Source of the DNA: Methanolobus sp.
GTDB taxonomy: Archaea; Halobacteriota; Methanosarcinia; Methanosarcinales; Methanosarcinaceae
DNA: 64,000 nucleotides
Direction of reading: 5' to 3'
Assembly: GCA_029762595.1 (NCBI GenBank)
Contig: JARVGJ010000003.1
Span: 94,765-158,764 of the forward strand
The position numbers were made by a program, and so were the translations under genes. This document shows positions 18,976-27,788 of this stretch, piece after piece (within the stretch, counting starts at the first letter, position 1; each line of letters begins with the position of its first letter). Below the pieces are notes generated by a model, which searched no databases, was not told where the DNA came from, and worked only from the letters and a program-made list of their open reading frames with translations.

Positions 18976-19776
18976 TCATAGGCCAAGAATATCCTGCATT
19001 GTGTAAAGACCCGGCTCTGCCTTCGCTATCCATTCAGCTGCCTTTACCGCACCGCCGGCAAAAGCCTGTCTTGAATGCGCCTGATGCTTTATTTCGATCC
19101 TCTCGCCGTCACCTGCAAAAAGCACAGTGTGATCGCCTACTATATCCCCGCCGCGAACTGCATGTATACCTATCTCTTTACCACGTGGTGCAAGACCTTC
19201 ACGTCCATATACATATTCCTTACCGCCCAGAACCTCACTGATAAGCTCAGCAGCACCTTTTGCAGTACCGCTTGGAGCATCCTTCTTCTGGTTGTGATGG
19301 GCCTCTATTATCTCAATATCAGCATCCCCAAGATACTTTGCAGCTTCCCCGAGGATCCGGAAGAATACGTTCACACCCACCGAATAATTGGGAGAGATGA
19401 TTCCCGCAACGTTATTGCTTATGATGGAATCCTCAATACTCTTCCTCTGCTCCGGAGTAAAGCCAGTGGTACCGATTACAAGGTTTACACCACAGGCTGC
19501 AGCCCTCGGAGCATTTACGATAGTGGCATCTGCTATCGTGAAATCAATAAGCACCCGGGTATCGGTATCTTTCAGAACAGATTCCATGTCTGCAACATCA
19601 GAAACAGGAACATTCAATTTACCCGCCTGTGCAACCTCACCAACGTCCATGCCTATGTTCATAAGGTCAAAGGCTGCAGACAAATGCAGTTCTTCTGAAC
19701 GCAGAATGTTATCTATTATAAGCCTGCCCATCCTTCCTGATGCACCGGTCACTGCTACGTTTATCATGCAATGCAC
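18976..19776 (-). CDS. dapB: 4-hydroxy-tetrahydrodipicolinate reductase
   Basis: Reduces the dihydrodipicolinate-type intermediate with NAD(P)H in lysine synthesis. The 266 residues show the Rossmann motif VTGASGRMGRLI at the N-terminus, GTTGFTPEQ near residue 100, SPNYSVGVNVFF, and the signature EAHHNQKKDAPSGTAK near 155, with the catalytic His-His and Lys. It overlaps the end of dapA by 13 bases, so the genes are coupled. Confidence 0.97.
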   Translation of the reverse strand: MHCMINVAVTGASGRMGRLIIDNILRSEELHLSAAFDLMNIGMDVGEVAQAGKLNVPVSDVADMESVLKDTDTRVLIDFTIADATIVNAPRAAACGVNLVIGTTGFTPEQRKSIEDSIISNNVAGIISPNYSVGVNVFFRILGEAAKYLGDADIEIIEAHHNQKKDAPSGTAKGAAELISEVLGGKEYVYGREGLAPRGKEIGIHAVRGGDIVGDHTVLFAGDGERIEIKHQAHSRQAFAGGAVKAAEWIAKAEPGLYTMQDILGL

Positions 19777-20639
19777 CCCATATTACGAAGGACGTTTTCA
19801 AGGACAAGACTGTTCTCCTCGCTAAGTGGTGCAAGAGGAAGCCTCATGGTCCCGCCTGACAATCCCAGTAATTCCACGGCACGCTTAACAGGAATAGGAT
19901 TTGTTTCCCTGAACAGTGCCCTTATAAGTGGCGCCATTTCAAAGTGAAGCTGCCTTGCAGTAGCAAGATCACCTGCATTCACTGCTTCTGTGAGCTTTAC
20001 CATCTTTTCAGGAACTATGTTGGCAACCACGGATATAACACCCGTACCACCCATAGCAAGGATTGGCAATGTTAATCCATCTTCACCGGAAAGAACTTCA
20101 AAATCCTCATCAGCTGTCTCTTCAATGATCTGGGACAACTTAGAGAGACTACCGCTTGCCTCCTTCACAGCCATGATATTATCAACTTTTGAAAGTTCAA
20201 CAATGACCTCTAAAGGCATATCCTGTCCTGTACGGGAAGGCACGTTATATAGAATAACAGGGATATCCGCAGACTCGGCTATTTTTTTAAAATGGGCAAT
20301 GAGACCTGCATTATTGGGCTTGATGTAATAAGGAGATATGATCAGAGCACCAGCTGCTCCGGCATCTGCTGCATGCCTGGTAAGTTCGACTGCCTCAAGC
20401 GTGTTATTGGACCCGGTACCTGCAATCACAGGAACCTTTGCATGATCGATACAAAGGTCGATCAATTCTTTATGTTCTGCAGTCGATAGTGTCGCAGATT
20501 CGCCGGTCGTGCCGCAGACGACAACCCCTGAAACACCGCCCTCTTCAACGTAATTTATAATATTCCTGAAACTCTCTTTATCGATTGTGTCATCGTTAAA
20601 GAATGGGGTTATAAGTGCAGGCTGAACTCCTTCGAACAT
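19764..20639 (-). CDS. dapA: 4-hydroxy-tetrahydrodipicolinate synthase
   Basis: Condenses pyruvate and aspartate semialdehyde, opening the lysine branch. A 291-residue TIM barrel: GTTGESATLS near residue 43, the tyrosine in LYNVPSRTGQ near 132, and the Schiff-base lysine in IMAVKEASG near 160. It sits in a minus-strand operon rps17e-dapA-dapB. The 21-base gap to rps17e suggests a shared promoter upstream of the ribosomal gene. Confidence 0.97.
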   Translation of the reverse strand: MFEGVQPALITPFFNDDTIDKESFRNIINYVEEGGVSGVVVCGTTGESATLSTAEHKELIDLCIDHAKVPVIAGTGSNNTLEAVELTRHAADAGAAGALIISPYYIKPNNAGLIAHFKKIAESADIPVILYNVPSRTGQDMPLEVIVELSKVDNIMAVKEASGSLSKLSQIIEETADEDFEVLSGEDGLTLPILAMGGTGVISVVANIVPEKMVKLTEAVNAGDLATARQLHFEMAPLIRALFRETNPIPVKRAVELLGLSGGTMRLPLAPLSEENSLVLENVLRNMGCIA

Positions 20640-20660
20640 GGGAACATCACTCCCGCAAGA

Positions 20661-20855
20661 TCACTCCCGAGGCCTGTGTGTCATTTTCCTTGTCACGTAA
20701 CCTGCTACACGGTTTCTGATAACCTTACTCTCGATAGTAGTATACTTTGTCACAAGATGCTTGTTTGTGTCAAAATCGGTTGTGAACACGTCTCCGTGGT
20801 TTTCAGCTAAGCGAATTGCAATTCTCTTGATATTGGTTTGTCTAATATTTCCCAT
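20661..20855 (-). CDS. rps17e: 30S ribosomal protein S17e
   Basis: Archaeal/eukaryotic type small-subunit ribosomal protein of 64 residues, the usual short archaeal length. [20 protein letters not shown] at the start and a [28 protein letters not shown] core match the family. The ribosome binding site GGAG precedes the ATG. It leads the dap operon, an arrangement that recurs in Methanosarcinales as far as I recall. Confidence 0.95.
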   Translation of the reverse strand: MGNIRQTNIKRIAIRLAENHGDVFTTDFDTNKHLVTKYTTIESKVIRNRVAGYVTRKMTHRPRE

Positions 20856-21012
20856 GATAATTCTCCATTATGGTATATTGAAAATCTATGATAGTGAGTT
20901 GCACCATAGTAAATGGTATCCGGATATAATAAATACCCTTACATTTATACCTTTTGGATTAGCAGAAGTGCGCAAGGAAATCCAGTAATATAGACAGTTA
21001 TATTATAGACAG

Positions 21013-21300
21013 TTATATATCAGTCTTCCCAAAGAAGCGATCAATTGTTTTCGCGTCCTTAAAAACCTTCTCCCTTTGGCCTTTTTGATTTATCAGAAGA
21101 GCAACGAGAATAATCAAAAGTCCTATGTTGGGATTCCAGAGGGTGAACAATATACCCAGAAGTACAAAAGTCGAAGCAATCAGCCCTTTCATAGCACCCT
21201 TGCGGTAGGACTCATACCTGGTCCTTTTATAGATACGAATATCCCTCAGGGTAAGGAAGAGGACCACCATATAAGCTAATATTGCTATATAAGTATACAT
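21013..21300 (-). CDS. Small membrane protein, unknown
   Basis: A 95-residue protein with one N-terminal hydrophobic span (residues 2-18), a basic loop with tyrosines (RIYKRTRYESYRKGAMKG), and two closely spaced hydrophobic spans (36-52 and 56-72). A basic soluble tail ends in TIDRFFGKTDI. No family recognised. TGGTG upstream is an acceptable ribosome binding site. Divergent from dinB. Confidence 0.65.
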   Translation of the reverse strand: MYTYIAILAYMVVLFLTLRDIRIYKRTRYESYRKGAMKGLIASTFVLLGILFTLWNPNIGLLIILVALLINQKGQREKVFKDAKTIDRFFGKTDI

Positions 21301-21471
21301 TCTTGCACCAGTTATTCTTCAAAGTCCCTGATCTTATATGAGTTTTCTGTCAAAAATGCAGCACATCGATTATTTGGTATTAACTAACATTATATGTGAA
21401 ATCACATAAGATCTGACAATACTTTGCTAAATACTGCCAATATAAAAAGGTCCCAACCATAGAGGTATAAA

Positions 21472-22566
21472 ATGAAAAACTCACCCGGTGAACGAATAAC
21501 ATTGCACCTGGACATGGATAGCTTCTACTCATCCGTAGAAGTACGAGAGCGACCTGAAATTCAAGGATTACCAGTAGTCGTTGGTTCTGACCCAAAGGGC
21601 GGCCAGGGCCGGGGAGTAGTAAGCACATGCTCCTATGAGGCCAGGGAATTCGGGATACATTCCGGAATGCCAATATCAAAAGCATACAGGCTCTGCCCTG
21701 ATGCTGTGTACCTCCGCGTCAACATGGAGCTTTACAAGGAAGTATCGGAAAGCATAATGGAAACGATACGCATCTTTGCAGACAGGTTCCAGCAGGTAAG
21801 CGTTGATGAGGCATATATCGATGTAGGGGATTCGATCAACGACTATTCTTCTGCGATACTACTTGCAAGGAAGATAAAGAACGAAGTCTTTCGCCTGCAT
21901 GGGCTTACCTGCTCCATAGGCGTTGCGCCCAACAAGGTTATTGCAAAGATAGCATCCGATCACAACAAACCTGACGGGCTTACAGTCGTAAAACCGGAGG
22001 AGATCCAGGAATTCCTGTTCCCCATGCATATATCAAAGATACCTGGCATAGGAACAAAAACACAGCCACTACTTCATGAAATGGGCATTGAGACCATAGG
22101 ACAACTTGCATCATGTGATGTCCAGGTCCTTATAGCACGCTTTGGCAGACCAGGAGTAGTTATGCATCAGCTTGCAAACGGCATAGATATGCGTGAAGTA
22201 AAAGAGAGGGAAGAGGTAAAATCTGTCAGTACCGAGGACACTTTTGAAGAGGACATATCAGACCCATTGAAAATAGAGAGATGTATTTACCAACTTACAG
22301 AGAAAGTGCATGAATCGGTTACCAGAAAACACTTCCGGTTCCGGACAGTGACGTTGAAGGTACGTTTTGAGGATTTCAGGACATACACACGTGCAAAAAC
22401 ATTGCATGCAGCTACTACGGACAAAGAAAGCATCAGAAAGACTGCAATGGGACTTATGGACGAGTTCCTTGGGAAAGGGAGATTCCGGTTGCTTGGTGTA
22501 GGAGTCAGCAAACTGGAGAAACTGAACAAGGGACAGACATACCTGAGTGATTACCTGCAGCAATAG
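21472..22566 (+). CDS. dinB: DNA polymerase IV (Y family)
   Basis: Translesion DNA polymerase, 364 residues. The catalytic signature is intact: LDMDSFYSSVEVRERPE at the N-terminus, the SYEAREFGIHSGMP finger motif, SVDEAYIDV near residue 107 with the acidic pair, and SCSIGVAPNK-like TCSIGVAPNKVIAKIAS. The helix-hairpin-helix thumb includes KIPGIGTKT. The little finger domain is present, but I do not see a clear C-terminal PCNA-binding QxxLxxFF box; the end reads GQTYLSDYLQQ. It has AGAGGT before the ATG. Confidence 0.95.
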   Translation: MKNSPGERITLHLDMDSFYSSVEVRERPEIQGLPVVVGSDPKGGQGRGVVSTCSYEAREFGIHSGMPISKAYRLCPDAVYLRVNMELYKEVSESIMETIRIFADRFQQVSVDEAYIDVGDSINDYSSAILLARKIKNEVFRLHGLTCSIGVAPNKVIAKIASDHNKPDGLTVVKPEEIQEFLFPMHISKIPGIGTKTQPLLHEMGIETIGQLASCDVQVLIARFGRPGVVMHQLANGIDMREVKEREEVKSVSTEDTFEEDISDPLKIERCIYQLTEKVHESVTRKHFRFRTVTLKVRFEDFRTYTRAKTLHAATTDKESIRKTAMGLMDEFLGKGRFRLLGVGVSKLEKLNKGQTYLSDYLQQ

Positions 22567-22964
22567 TCCAGCAAGGAACAGTTCTGAAGAGATCATAGAC
22601 ATTCAGGCAAACTGAAAAAAGGATATATATTAATTATAAAATAAAAGCTAATTTAAAAAAAAACAGATTTTAAAATAAAATATGCTCTAAATAAGAGCTA
22701 TAGATGTTTTAAAAACAATGAAACAACGTATTTCAACATTGTAAAGAAAATATAATTTTAAAAAGCTTTAAAATGAAAAATTAAAGAATAATCCAGAGAT
22801 AAAAAGATAATAAAAGATTAATACACTACTGAAGTAGATTTAAAATAGAAAAATGAACCTATAAAGCTATAAAGTAGATAATAGCAGCTTTTTTATCCTT
22901 AAAGATTCTATATGGCCTTTGAATGTAATGAGAATGCATTCCAAAAAATAGAGGGTTATACCTG
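22567..22964. other. AT-rich spacer without recognisable gene
   Basis: 398 bases, very rich in A and T with many A runs, and no ORF of note on either strand. It presumably holds the terminator of dinB and the promoter of the next gene, but the low complexity prevents picking a single TATA box. No strong hairpin is seen. Confidence 0.6.
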
Positions 22965-24881
22965 ATGAAAGATAGATCCAGAGATTACCAGAACAAAGAA
23001 AAACTAAAACCAAGGACATTAGGTCCTGTACCGCACCTGGAAGAACATGTGAATCCGGACTGGTGGAAAAAGATATTCAACTCACTTTACCTGAAGACAG
23101 ATGCAGATATTGTAGATGATGCATCCATCACAAAGCAGGAGATAGATACTTTTTCCTCCATAATGAAGCTTGATATGGAAAGCCATGTGCTTGACCTGTG
23201 TTGCGGCCAGGGAAGACACTCACTTGAACTTGCAAGAAGAGGTTTCAAGAACATAGACGGACTTGACAGGTCCCACTACCTGATACAGAGGGCTAAGAGC
23301 TCTGCAAAGAAAGAGAGTCTTGCAGTCAGGTTCAGGGAAGGCGATGCAAGAAAGACACCCTATACAACAGACAGCTTTGATTTTGTCATGCTCCTTGGAA
23401 ACAGTTTTGGTTACTTTGAGACATCTGACGAAGACCTCAGGGTACTTAAAGAAGTAAAAAGGATACTCAAGCCCGGAGGGAAAATTCTGCTGGATGTGGC
23501 GGATGGGTCATATCTCAAAGAAAGATACCAACCTCGTTCATGGGAATGGATCGATAAGCATAACTTTGTATGCAGGGAGCGTTCCATATCCACAGACCAA
23601 CAAAAACTGATATCCAGGGAAGTGATAGTCAATGATGTTTCAGGAGTTATTGCAGACCAGTTCTATGCTGAACGTCTCTACACCAACGAAACCCTGATGG
23701 AACTGCTTAAAAAGGCAGAATTCACAGATATAGAGATAGTTGATTCCATAGATTCCCGGACAATGAGAAACCAGGACTTGGGCATGATGGAAAGACGTAT
23801 ACTGGTCACTGCATCTGTGAGAAAGGAATGGACACCTAAGAAGAGAAAAGGGAAAGATGCCGAAAAGAATATTGTGGTTGTTTTCGGAGACCCCAGAAAG
23901 AATGATTCTCTGAAACCATGTGGGGTCTTTGATGATGATGATATCTATACCATCGACCAGTTAAAAGAAGGTCTGCACGAAATAGATGGATACTCTTTCA
24001 AGTATCTGGACAACCATGACACCCTTATAAACGACCTTTCCAGAATCAGGGGGAAAGTGGATTTTGTTTTCAACCTTTGTGATGAAGGATATGGAAATGA
24101 TCCAAAAAAAGAGTTACACGTCCCTGCAATGTTGGAAATGCTGAATATCCCATATACAGGATCCGGACCACAATGCCTTGCCTTCTGTTATGACAAGGCA
24201 CTGGTCAGAGGCATCGCCAAGGACCTTGGAGTACCCGTACCGGAAGGAATAGTCGTAAAAGGGGAGGATAGCCTTTTTGAATTGCCCATGGATTTCCCCG
24301 TTATCGTGAAACCAAACTTTGGAGACTCGAGTTTTGGGCTGAACCAGAACAGCGTATGCAACAACCGAGACGAAGTCGTAAGGGCCATATATGACATCAG
24401 AGAAGGATTGGGATATGATAAGCCCATACTTATCGAGGAATTCCTAACGGGCAAGGACCTGAGTATAGGGATCATCGGAAATCCTCCTGAAAGCTATACA
24501 GTGCTTCCACTTACACAGGAGGACTATTCGCAACTGCCGGAGGAACTGCCCAGGTTATGTGGCTACGAAGCGAAATGGATCCCGGATTCACCATACTGGA
24601 AGATAAGATCTGCTCCTGCCAATCTTCCAAAGGATACAGAGGAAATGATAGTGGACTGGAGCCTGAAACTTATAAACAGGCTTGAGTGCAGGGACTATAC
24701 TCGCCTGGACTGGAGACTGGATGCGGCAGGAAACCCAAGGCTTCTGGAAGTAAACCCTAATCCCGGATGGTGCTGGGATGGACACCTGGCAAAGATGGCA
24801 AAATTTGCGGGTATACAATATAGTGAAATGATGAAAATGGTACTCAAGAGTGCGGATGAGCGGATATCTGCAAACAGATGA
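22965..24881 (+). CDS. SAM methyltransferase / D-Ala-D-Ala ligase-like ATP-grasp fusion
   Basis: A 638-residue two-part enzyme. The N-terminal part (about 60-290) is a class I SAM methyltransferase: motif I VLDLCCGQGRHSLELARRG near residue 74, the acidic loop GLDRS, and FDFVMLLGNSFGYF. The C-terminal part (about 305-630) is an ATP-grasp ligase of the D-Ala-D-Ala type: VFNLCDEGYG, FPVIVKPNFGDSS, ILIEEFLTGKDLSIGI, and the magnesium motif LLEVNPNPGW. D-alanyl-D-alanine peptidoglycan is absent from this lineage, so the product is likely another amide- or peptide-bonded metabolite that is also methylated (inference). Two ferritin-like genes follow on the same strand. Confidence 0.85.
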   Translation: MKDRSRDYQNKEKLKPRTLGPVPHLEEHVNPDWWKKIFNSLYLKTDADIVDDASITKQEIDTFSSIMKLDMESHVLDLCCGQGRHSLELARRGFKNIDGLDRSHYLIQRAKSSAKKESLAVRFREGDARKTPYTTDSFDFVMLLGNSFGYFETSDEDLRVLKEVKRILKPGGKILLDVADGSYLKERYQPRSWEWIDKHNFVCRERSISTDQQKLISREVIVNDVSGVIADQFYAERLYTNETLMELLKKAEFTDIEIVDSIDSRTMRNQDLGMMERRILVTASVRKEWTPKKRKGKDAEKNIVVVFGDPRKNDSLKPCGVFDDDDIYTIDQLKEGLHEIDGYSFKYLDNHDTLINDLSRIRGKVDFVFNLCDEGYGNDPKKELHVPAMLEMLNIPYTGSGPQCLAFCYDKALVRGIAKDLGVPVPEGIVVKGEDSLFELPMDFPVIVKPNFGDSSFGLNQNSVCNNRDEVVRAIYDIREGLGYDKPILIEEFLTGKDLSIGIIGNPPESYTVLPLTQEDYSQLPEELPRLCGYEAKWIPDSPYWKIRSAPANLPKDTEEMIVDWSLKLINRLECRDYTRLDWRLDAAGNPRLLEVNPNPGWCWDGHLAKMAKFAGIQYSEMMKMVLKSADERISANR

Positions 24882-24993
24882 ACAGGGTGATATGTAGCGC
24901 AATGTTCACTCCTTTATTCCGGACCCCGGCAGATATAAGTAATCAGAACAACCATTGATTACAAGGACAAATAAAATACAGGAGAGTGGAAAT

Positions 24994-25278
24994 GTGTTTT
25001 CGAAAGTACCAATCGATATTGCAAAGATCAAAAAGGAAGATATAAACAAAGAGATCCTCAGGGCTGCACTGGTTGCAGAACTTGATGCCATAAGCCTTTA
25101 TGAACAAATGGCAGAGATGACAGAGAACCAGGAAGTAAAAAGAGTACTGCTCGATGTTGCCAAGGAAGAAAAGACCCACATTGGAGAGTTCCAGACGCTC
25201 CTGCTTAGAATGGATAAAGAGCAGGTGGAAGAACTTGAGGCCGGCAGGAAAGAGGTCGAGGAAGAACTACAGGAATAA
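24994..25278 (+). CDS. Ferritin-like protein (encapsulin-cargo-domain type), first copy
   Basis: A 94-residue four-helix-type protein starting with GTG (ribosome binding site GGAG) as MFSKVPIDIAKIKKED. It carries AELDAISLYEQMAEM and AKEEKTHIGEF, giving the Glu and ExxH ligands of a diiron half-site, so it probably works as a dimer or higher oligomer. It closely resembles, from memory, the N-terminal ferritin-like domain fused to the encapsulin shell of Pyrococcus furiosus, but no shell gene is seen here. Likely role: iron or peroxide handling (inference). A paralog follows 18 bases downstream. Confidence 0.8.
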   Translation: MFSKVPIDIAKIKKEDINKEILRAALVAELDAISLYEQMAEMTENQEVKRVLLDVAKEEKTHIGEFQTLLLRMDKEQVEELEAGRKEVEEELQE

Positions 25279-25296
25279 ACAAAGGAGGCAGATACT

Positions 25297-25569
25297 TTGT
25301 TCTCAGAAGTCCCCATAGATGTTGAAAAGATAAATCCAGAAGACCTTGACAAGGAAATGATGAGAATTGCTATCATGGCAGAGTTCGATGCAATAAACAT
25401 GTATGAACAGATGGCAAACCTTACCGACGACAATGACCTCAAAACCATCCTCCTTGACATAGCAAGGGAAGAGAAGATACACGTAGCCATGTTTGACACG
25501 GTGCTCATGGAAGTGGACAATGAATACCTGAAGGTAATGGCCGATTATTCACTGGCACGGAAAGGGTAA
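25297..25569 (+). CDS. Ferritin-like protein (encapsulin-cargo-domain type), second copy
   Basis: A 90-residue paralog of the preceding gene, starting with TTG after a strong AAAGGAGG ribosome binding site as MFSEVPIDVEKINPED. It keeps AEFDAINMYEQMANL and AREEKIHVAMF, the diiron ligands, but lacks the extended acidic tail of the first copy. The tandem layout suggests a duplication and possibly a heteromeric complex. The transcript ends at the hairpin at 25579-25601. Confidence 0.8.
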   Translation: MFSEVPIDVEKINPEDLDKEMMRIAIMAEFDAINMYEQMANLTDDNDLKTILLDIAREEKIHVAMFDTVLMEVDNEYLKVMADYSLARKG

Positions 25570-25578
25570 TTAGCCAAA

Positions 25579-25652
25579 CTTGAGTCCGGGTTTCACTCAA
25601 GCATTTATTTATTTATTTATTTATTTGTTTATTTATTTGTTTATTTGTTTTA
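25579..25652 (+). terminator. Terminator with tetranucleotide repeat tail
   Basis: The hairpin CTTGAGT/ACTCAAG (loop nine bases) at 25579-25601 is followed by about twelve tandem ATTT/GTTT units to about 25650. The T-rich repeat probably acts as the termination tract of the ferritin-like genes. Confidence 0.6.
25603..25652 (+). repeat. Tetranucleotide (ATTT/GTTT) tandem repeat
   Basis: About twelve units of ATTT, with several GTTT variants, lie in the spacer between the ferritin-like genes and the surface-protein gene. Seen directly. The remaining spacer to 25941 is AT-rich with no other feature seen. Confidence 0.85.
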
Positions 25653-25941
25653 CAGTTAGTTAATTGTTAATTATATTGAAAATGCATTAAAGCTGATCGA
25701 TTTTCGCCTGGCTATGAAATGATCAGTATGAATCAACGGACATTATCAGTAAATCAATATGGATCGTAGTAATTCCACATATTGAACTATATAATCATTC
25801 CTGATTGTTTAATTCATCATCATGATTATTATTTTTTGGCTTTTGAAAAGCTATTTATACAGATTCACAGATAATGTAAAATGGTTGGAATAGAGCTTCA
25901 TTTTGAAGAGATATACTCCACCCGCATAAACAAACGGTGGT

Positions 25942-26988
25942 ATGATAAAATTGAATAAAATAATAACATTACTATTAGTACTCTCGTTGCTAATAGGAAC
26001 AGGCGCAGCAGCAAACAATGACCTTGATACAAAATACACGCCTCAAGTGTCAGTGAACAATATGAAGGTTGCCGCTGCAGCAGAAACAACTATTGACAAC
26101 GGAGACGGGACATTCACGTATACTCAAACTGTGAATCAATACAGTACAGCACCCCACTACGTAAAACCTGCAAATGGTGGAGGATTTGGGATATACAGCT
26201 GGTGGAATCAGGACTATGGCTGGTTACATACTTTTGACATATGTGGCGAACCCAACATGACAATAAACTCAGTACAGCTCATAGTGACTGCATGGGATGT
26301 AGACTCTGACATAGAGGATGGAGAGTATGACCACCTGACTGCTGACGGAGTGGATATGAACCCCGTATATCTCCAAGGATTCGATAATGAATGGTCAATA
26401 ACCACATTTGACGTTGATCCTGTCCTCTTGACAGACGACTGTGAACTGGAGATATTCATGGATATTGACATGAACCACAATTATTACATGTGGGCAACAA
26501 CACTGGATAAAAGCCAGCTTGTAGTGGTTTATAGTTATGGGAACAACAGTGCTCCATACCAGCCTGTGGTAGAAAAGAATCCTGCAAATTGTGTGGACAC
26601 CGAGGATGACCTTGTTGTAACAGTTATTGGGCCAAACCCTGCAGACCCTGATGGGGATGAAGTTACATATAAGTACAGATGGTTTGTCGACATAGGAACT
26701 GGCGGATACCTTGATGATGATTTTGTCATTGGTATTGATCACACGGGCAACACCGTACCTGCAGCAAACACCGAGATCGGACAAAAATGGATGGTCCAGG
26801 TAACACCTGTAGATGAACATGGAAGACAGGGGCCAATTGTAGAGGTTCAATTTGAAGAGATTGTCGAGAAATGCCCTAATGGAGGAGGCTCCAATGGAGA
26901 AGAGATTCCCGAATTTCCGACACTTATTCTTCCAATGGCTGCAATAATTGGTCTTGCACTGGTATTCCAGAGAAGCAAGAAAGAGTAA
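25942..26988 (+). CDS. Secreted protein with PEF-CTERM sorting signal
   Basis: A 348-residue exported protein. The signal peptide at residues 1-25 has a lysine start, the hydrophobic core IITLLLVLSLLIGTG and AAA. Near the C-terminus is an extracellular Ig-like region with PADPDGDEVTYKYRW. The end has EIPEFPTLILPMAAIIGLALVFQ followed by RSKKE, which is the PEF-CTERM tripartite signal (PEFP motif, membrane span, basic tail) processed by archaeosortase in methanosarcinal archaea. The N-terminal half looks like a beta-rich domain with repeated aspartates, perhaps calcium binding. A TTG at 25951 is better spaced from GGTGGT than the ATG. Probably a surface-layer-associated protein. Confidence 0.8.
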   Translation: MIKLNKIITLLLVLSLLIGTGAAANNDLDTKYTPQVSVNNMKVAAAAETTIDNGDGTFTYTQTVNQYSTAPHYVKPANGGGFGIYSWWNQDYGWLHTFDICGEPNMTINSVQLIVTAWDVDSDIEDGEYDHLTADGVDMNPVYLQGFDNEWSITTFDVDPVLLTDDCELEIFMDIDMNHNYYMWATTLDKSQLVVVYSYGNNSAPYQPVVEKNPANCVDTEDDLVVTVIGPNPADPDGDEVTYKYRWFVDIGTGGYLDDDFVIGIDHTGNTVPAANTEIGQKWMVQVTPVDEHGRQGPIVEVQFEEIVEKCPNGGGSNGEEIPEFPTLILPMAAIIGLALVFQRSKKE

Positions 26989-27014
26989 GTGAAATACTTA
27001 CTCTGTTTTTATTT

Positions 27015-27755
27015 TCACATCAATACAAGCAGCAATCCCACGATCACCGGCTGATGGACCAGGTAGATCAGAAGTGACTTTTTTCCAAAGGATTCCAGCA
27101 ACCTTACAAGCACATTGCTTTCGCATTCACATATCCTGAAACTCCTACGATAACCAGGATACAGGCTGTTTCCCGTAAAGACACCTAAAAGAACGACACC
27201 GAACCACGGAACAAGAGGGAAATAGTCGAGGGTGTAAAAACCATGTGGTTTAATACCAATCCAGAGAAGCCAGGGAAAATCCACATATACATTTTCCATA
27301 AAGAAGCCTGCAAACAGTATGAATATCCCTGCAATCAAGGGAACTAACCTGTATTTAAGAAAGGGATAAGCAAGTATGATGGAAATACCTATCATATGTA
27401 ATATACCGAAATAGATGGTACCTTTTTCAAGAACCGTTGCTGTAACAACAGTGATAACAAGACCAAAAGAAAATATCCCTGCCCCCCTCCAGAGAAGATG
27501 AGTAAACTGCCCCGGGGAATTCTCCGGGGCCAGAACAGACCTGGAATTGCTCAGTGTGAGCGAAACACCCACAAGCAAGATAAATAATATCGCAGCACTT
27601 CTTCCCACTATCAGGAGAAGTCCGCAGTTCATATCAAAATCAGCGATGCCAAGAAAATCAAGATCATAAAAGAAATGATATATCACCATCAAAAGGATTG
27701 CAATACCCCGCAGGGCATCGACTTCGAAGAAACGTTCTTTAGAAGCTTTATCCAT
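27015..27755 (-). CDS. DUF1624 (HGSNAT-like) membrane protein
   Basis: A 246-residue integral membrane protein with about seven hydrophobic spans. It begins RFFEVDALRGIAILLMVIYHFFYDL, the signature of the COG3503 heparan-alpha-glucosaminide N-acetyltransferase-like catalytic family, and ends with LLIYLVHQPVIVGLLL, as in acyltransferase-3-like proteins. It may transfer acyl groups to surface glycans or lipids, but the substrate is unknown. It follows the zinc-ribbon gene on the same strand with a 33-base gap. Confidence 0.8.
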   Translation of the reverse strand: MDKASKERFFEVDALRGIAILLMVIYHFFYDLDFLGIADFDMNCGLLLIVGRSAAILFILLVGVSLTLSNSRSVLAPENSPGQFTHLLWRGAGIFSFGLVITVVTATVLEKGTIYFGILHMIGISIILAYPFLKYRLVPLIAGIFILFAGFFMENVYVDFPWLLWIGIKPHGFYTLDYFPLVPWFGVVLLGVFTGNSLYPGYRRSFRICECESNVLVRLLESFGKKSLLIYLVHQPVIVGLLLVLM

Positions 27756-27788
27756 TATATATCCCGCAAAAGGATCACTGCAAAAGGA

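Noticed and set aside
25603..25652. Possible CRISPR-like array
   Set aside because: The repeat unit is four bases with no spacers; it is a microsatellite. No other regularly spaced repeats occur in the window.
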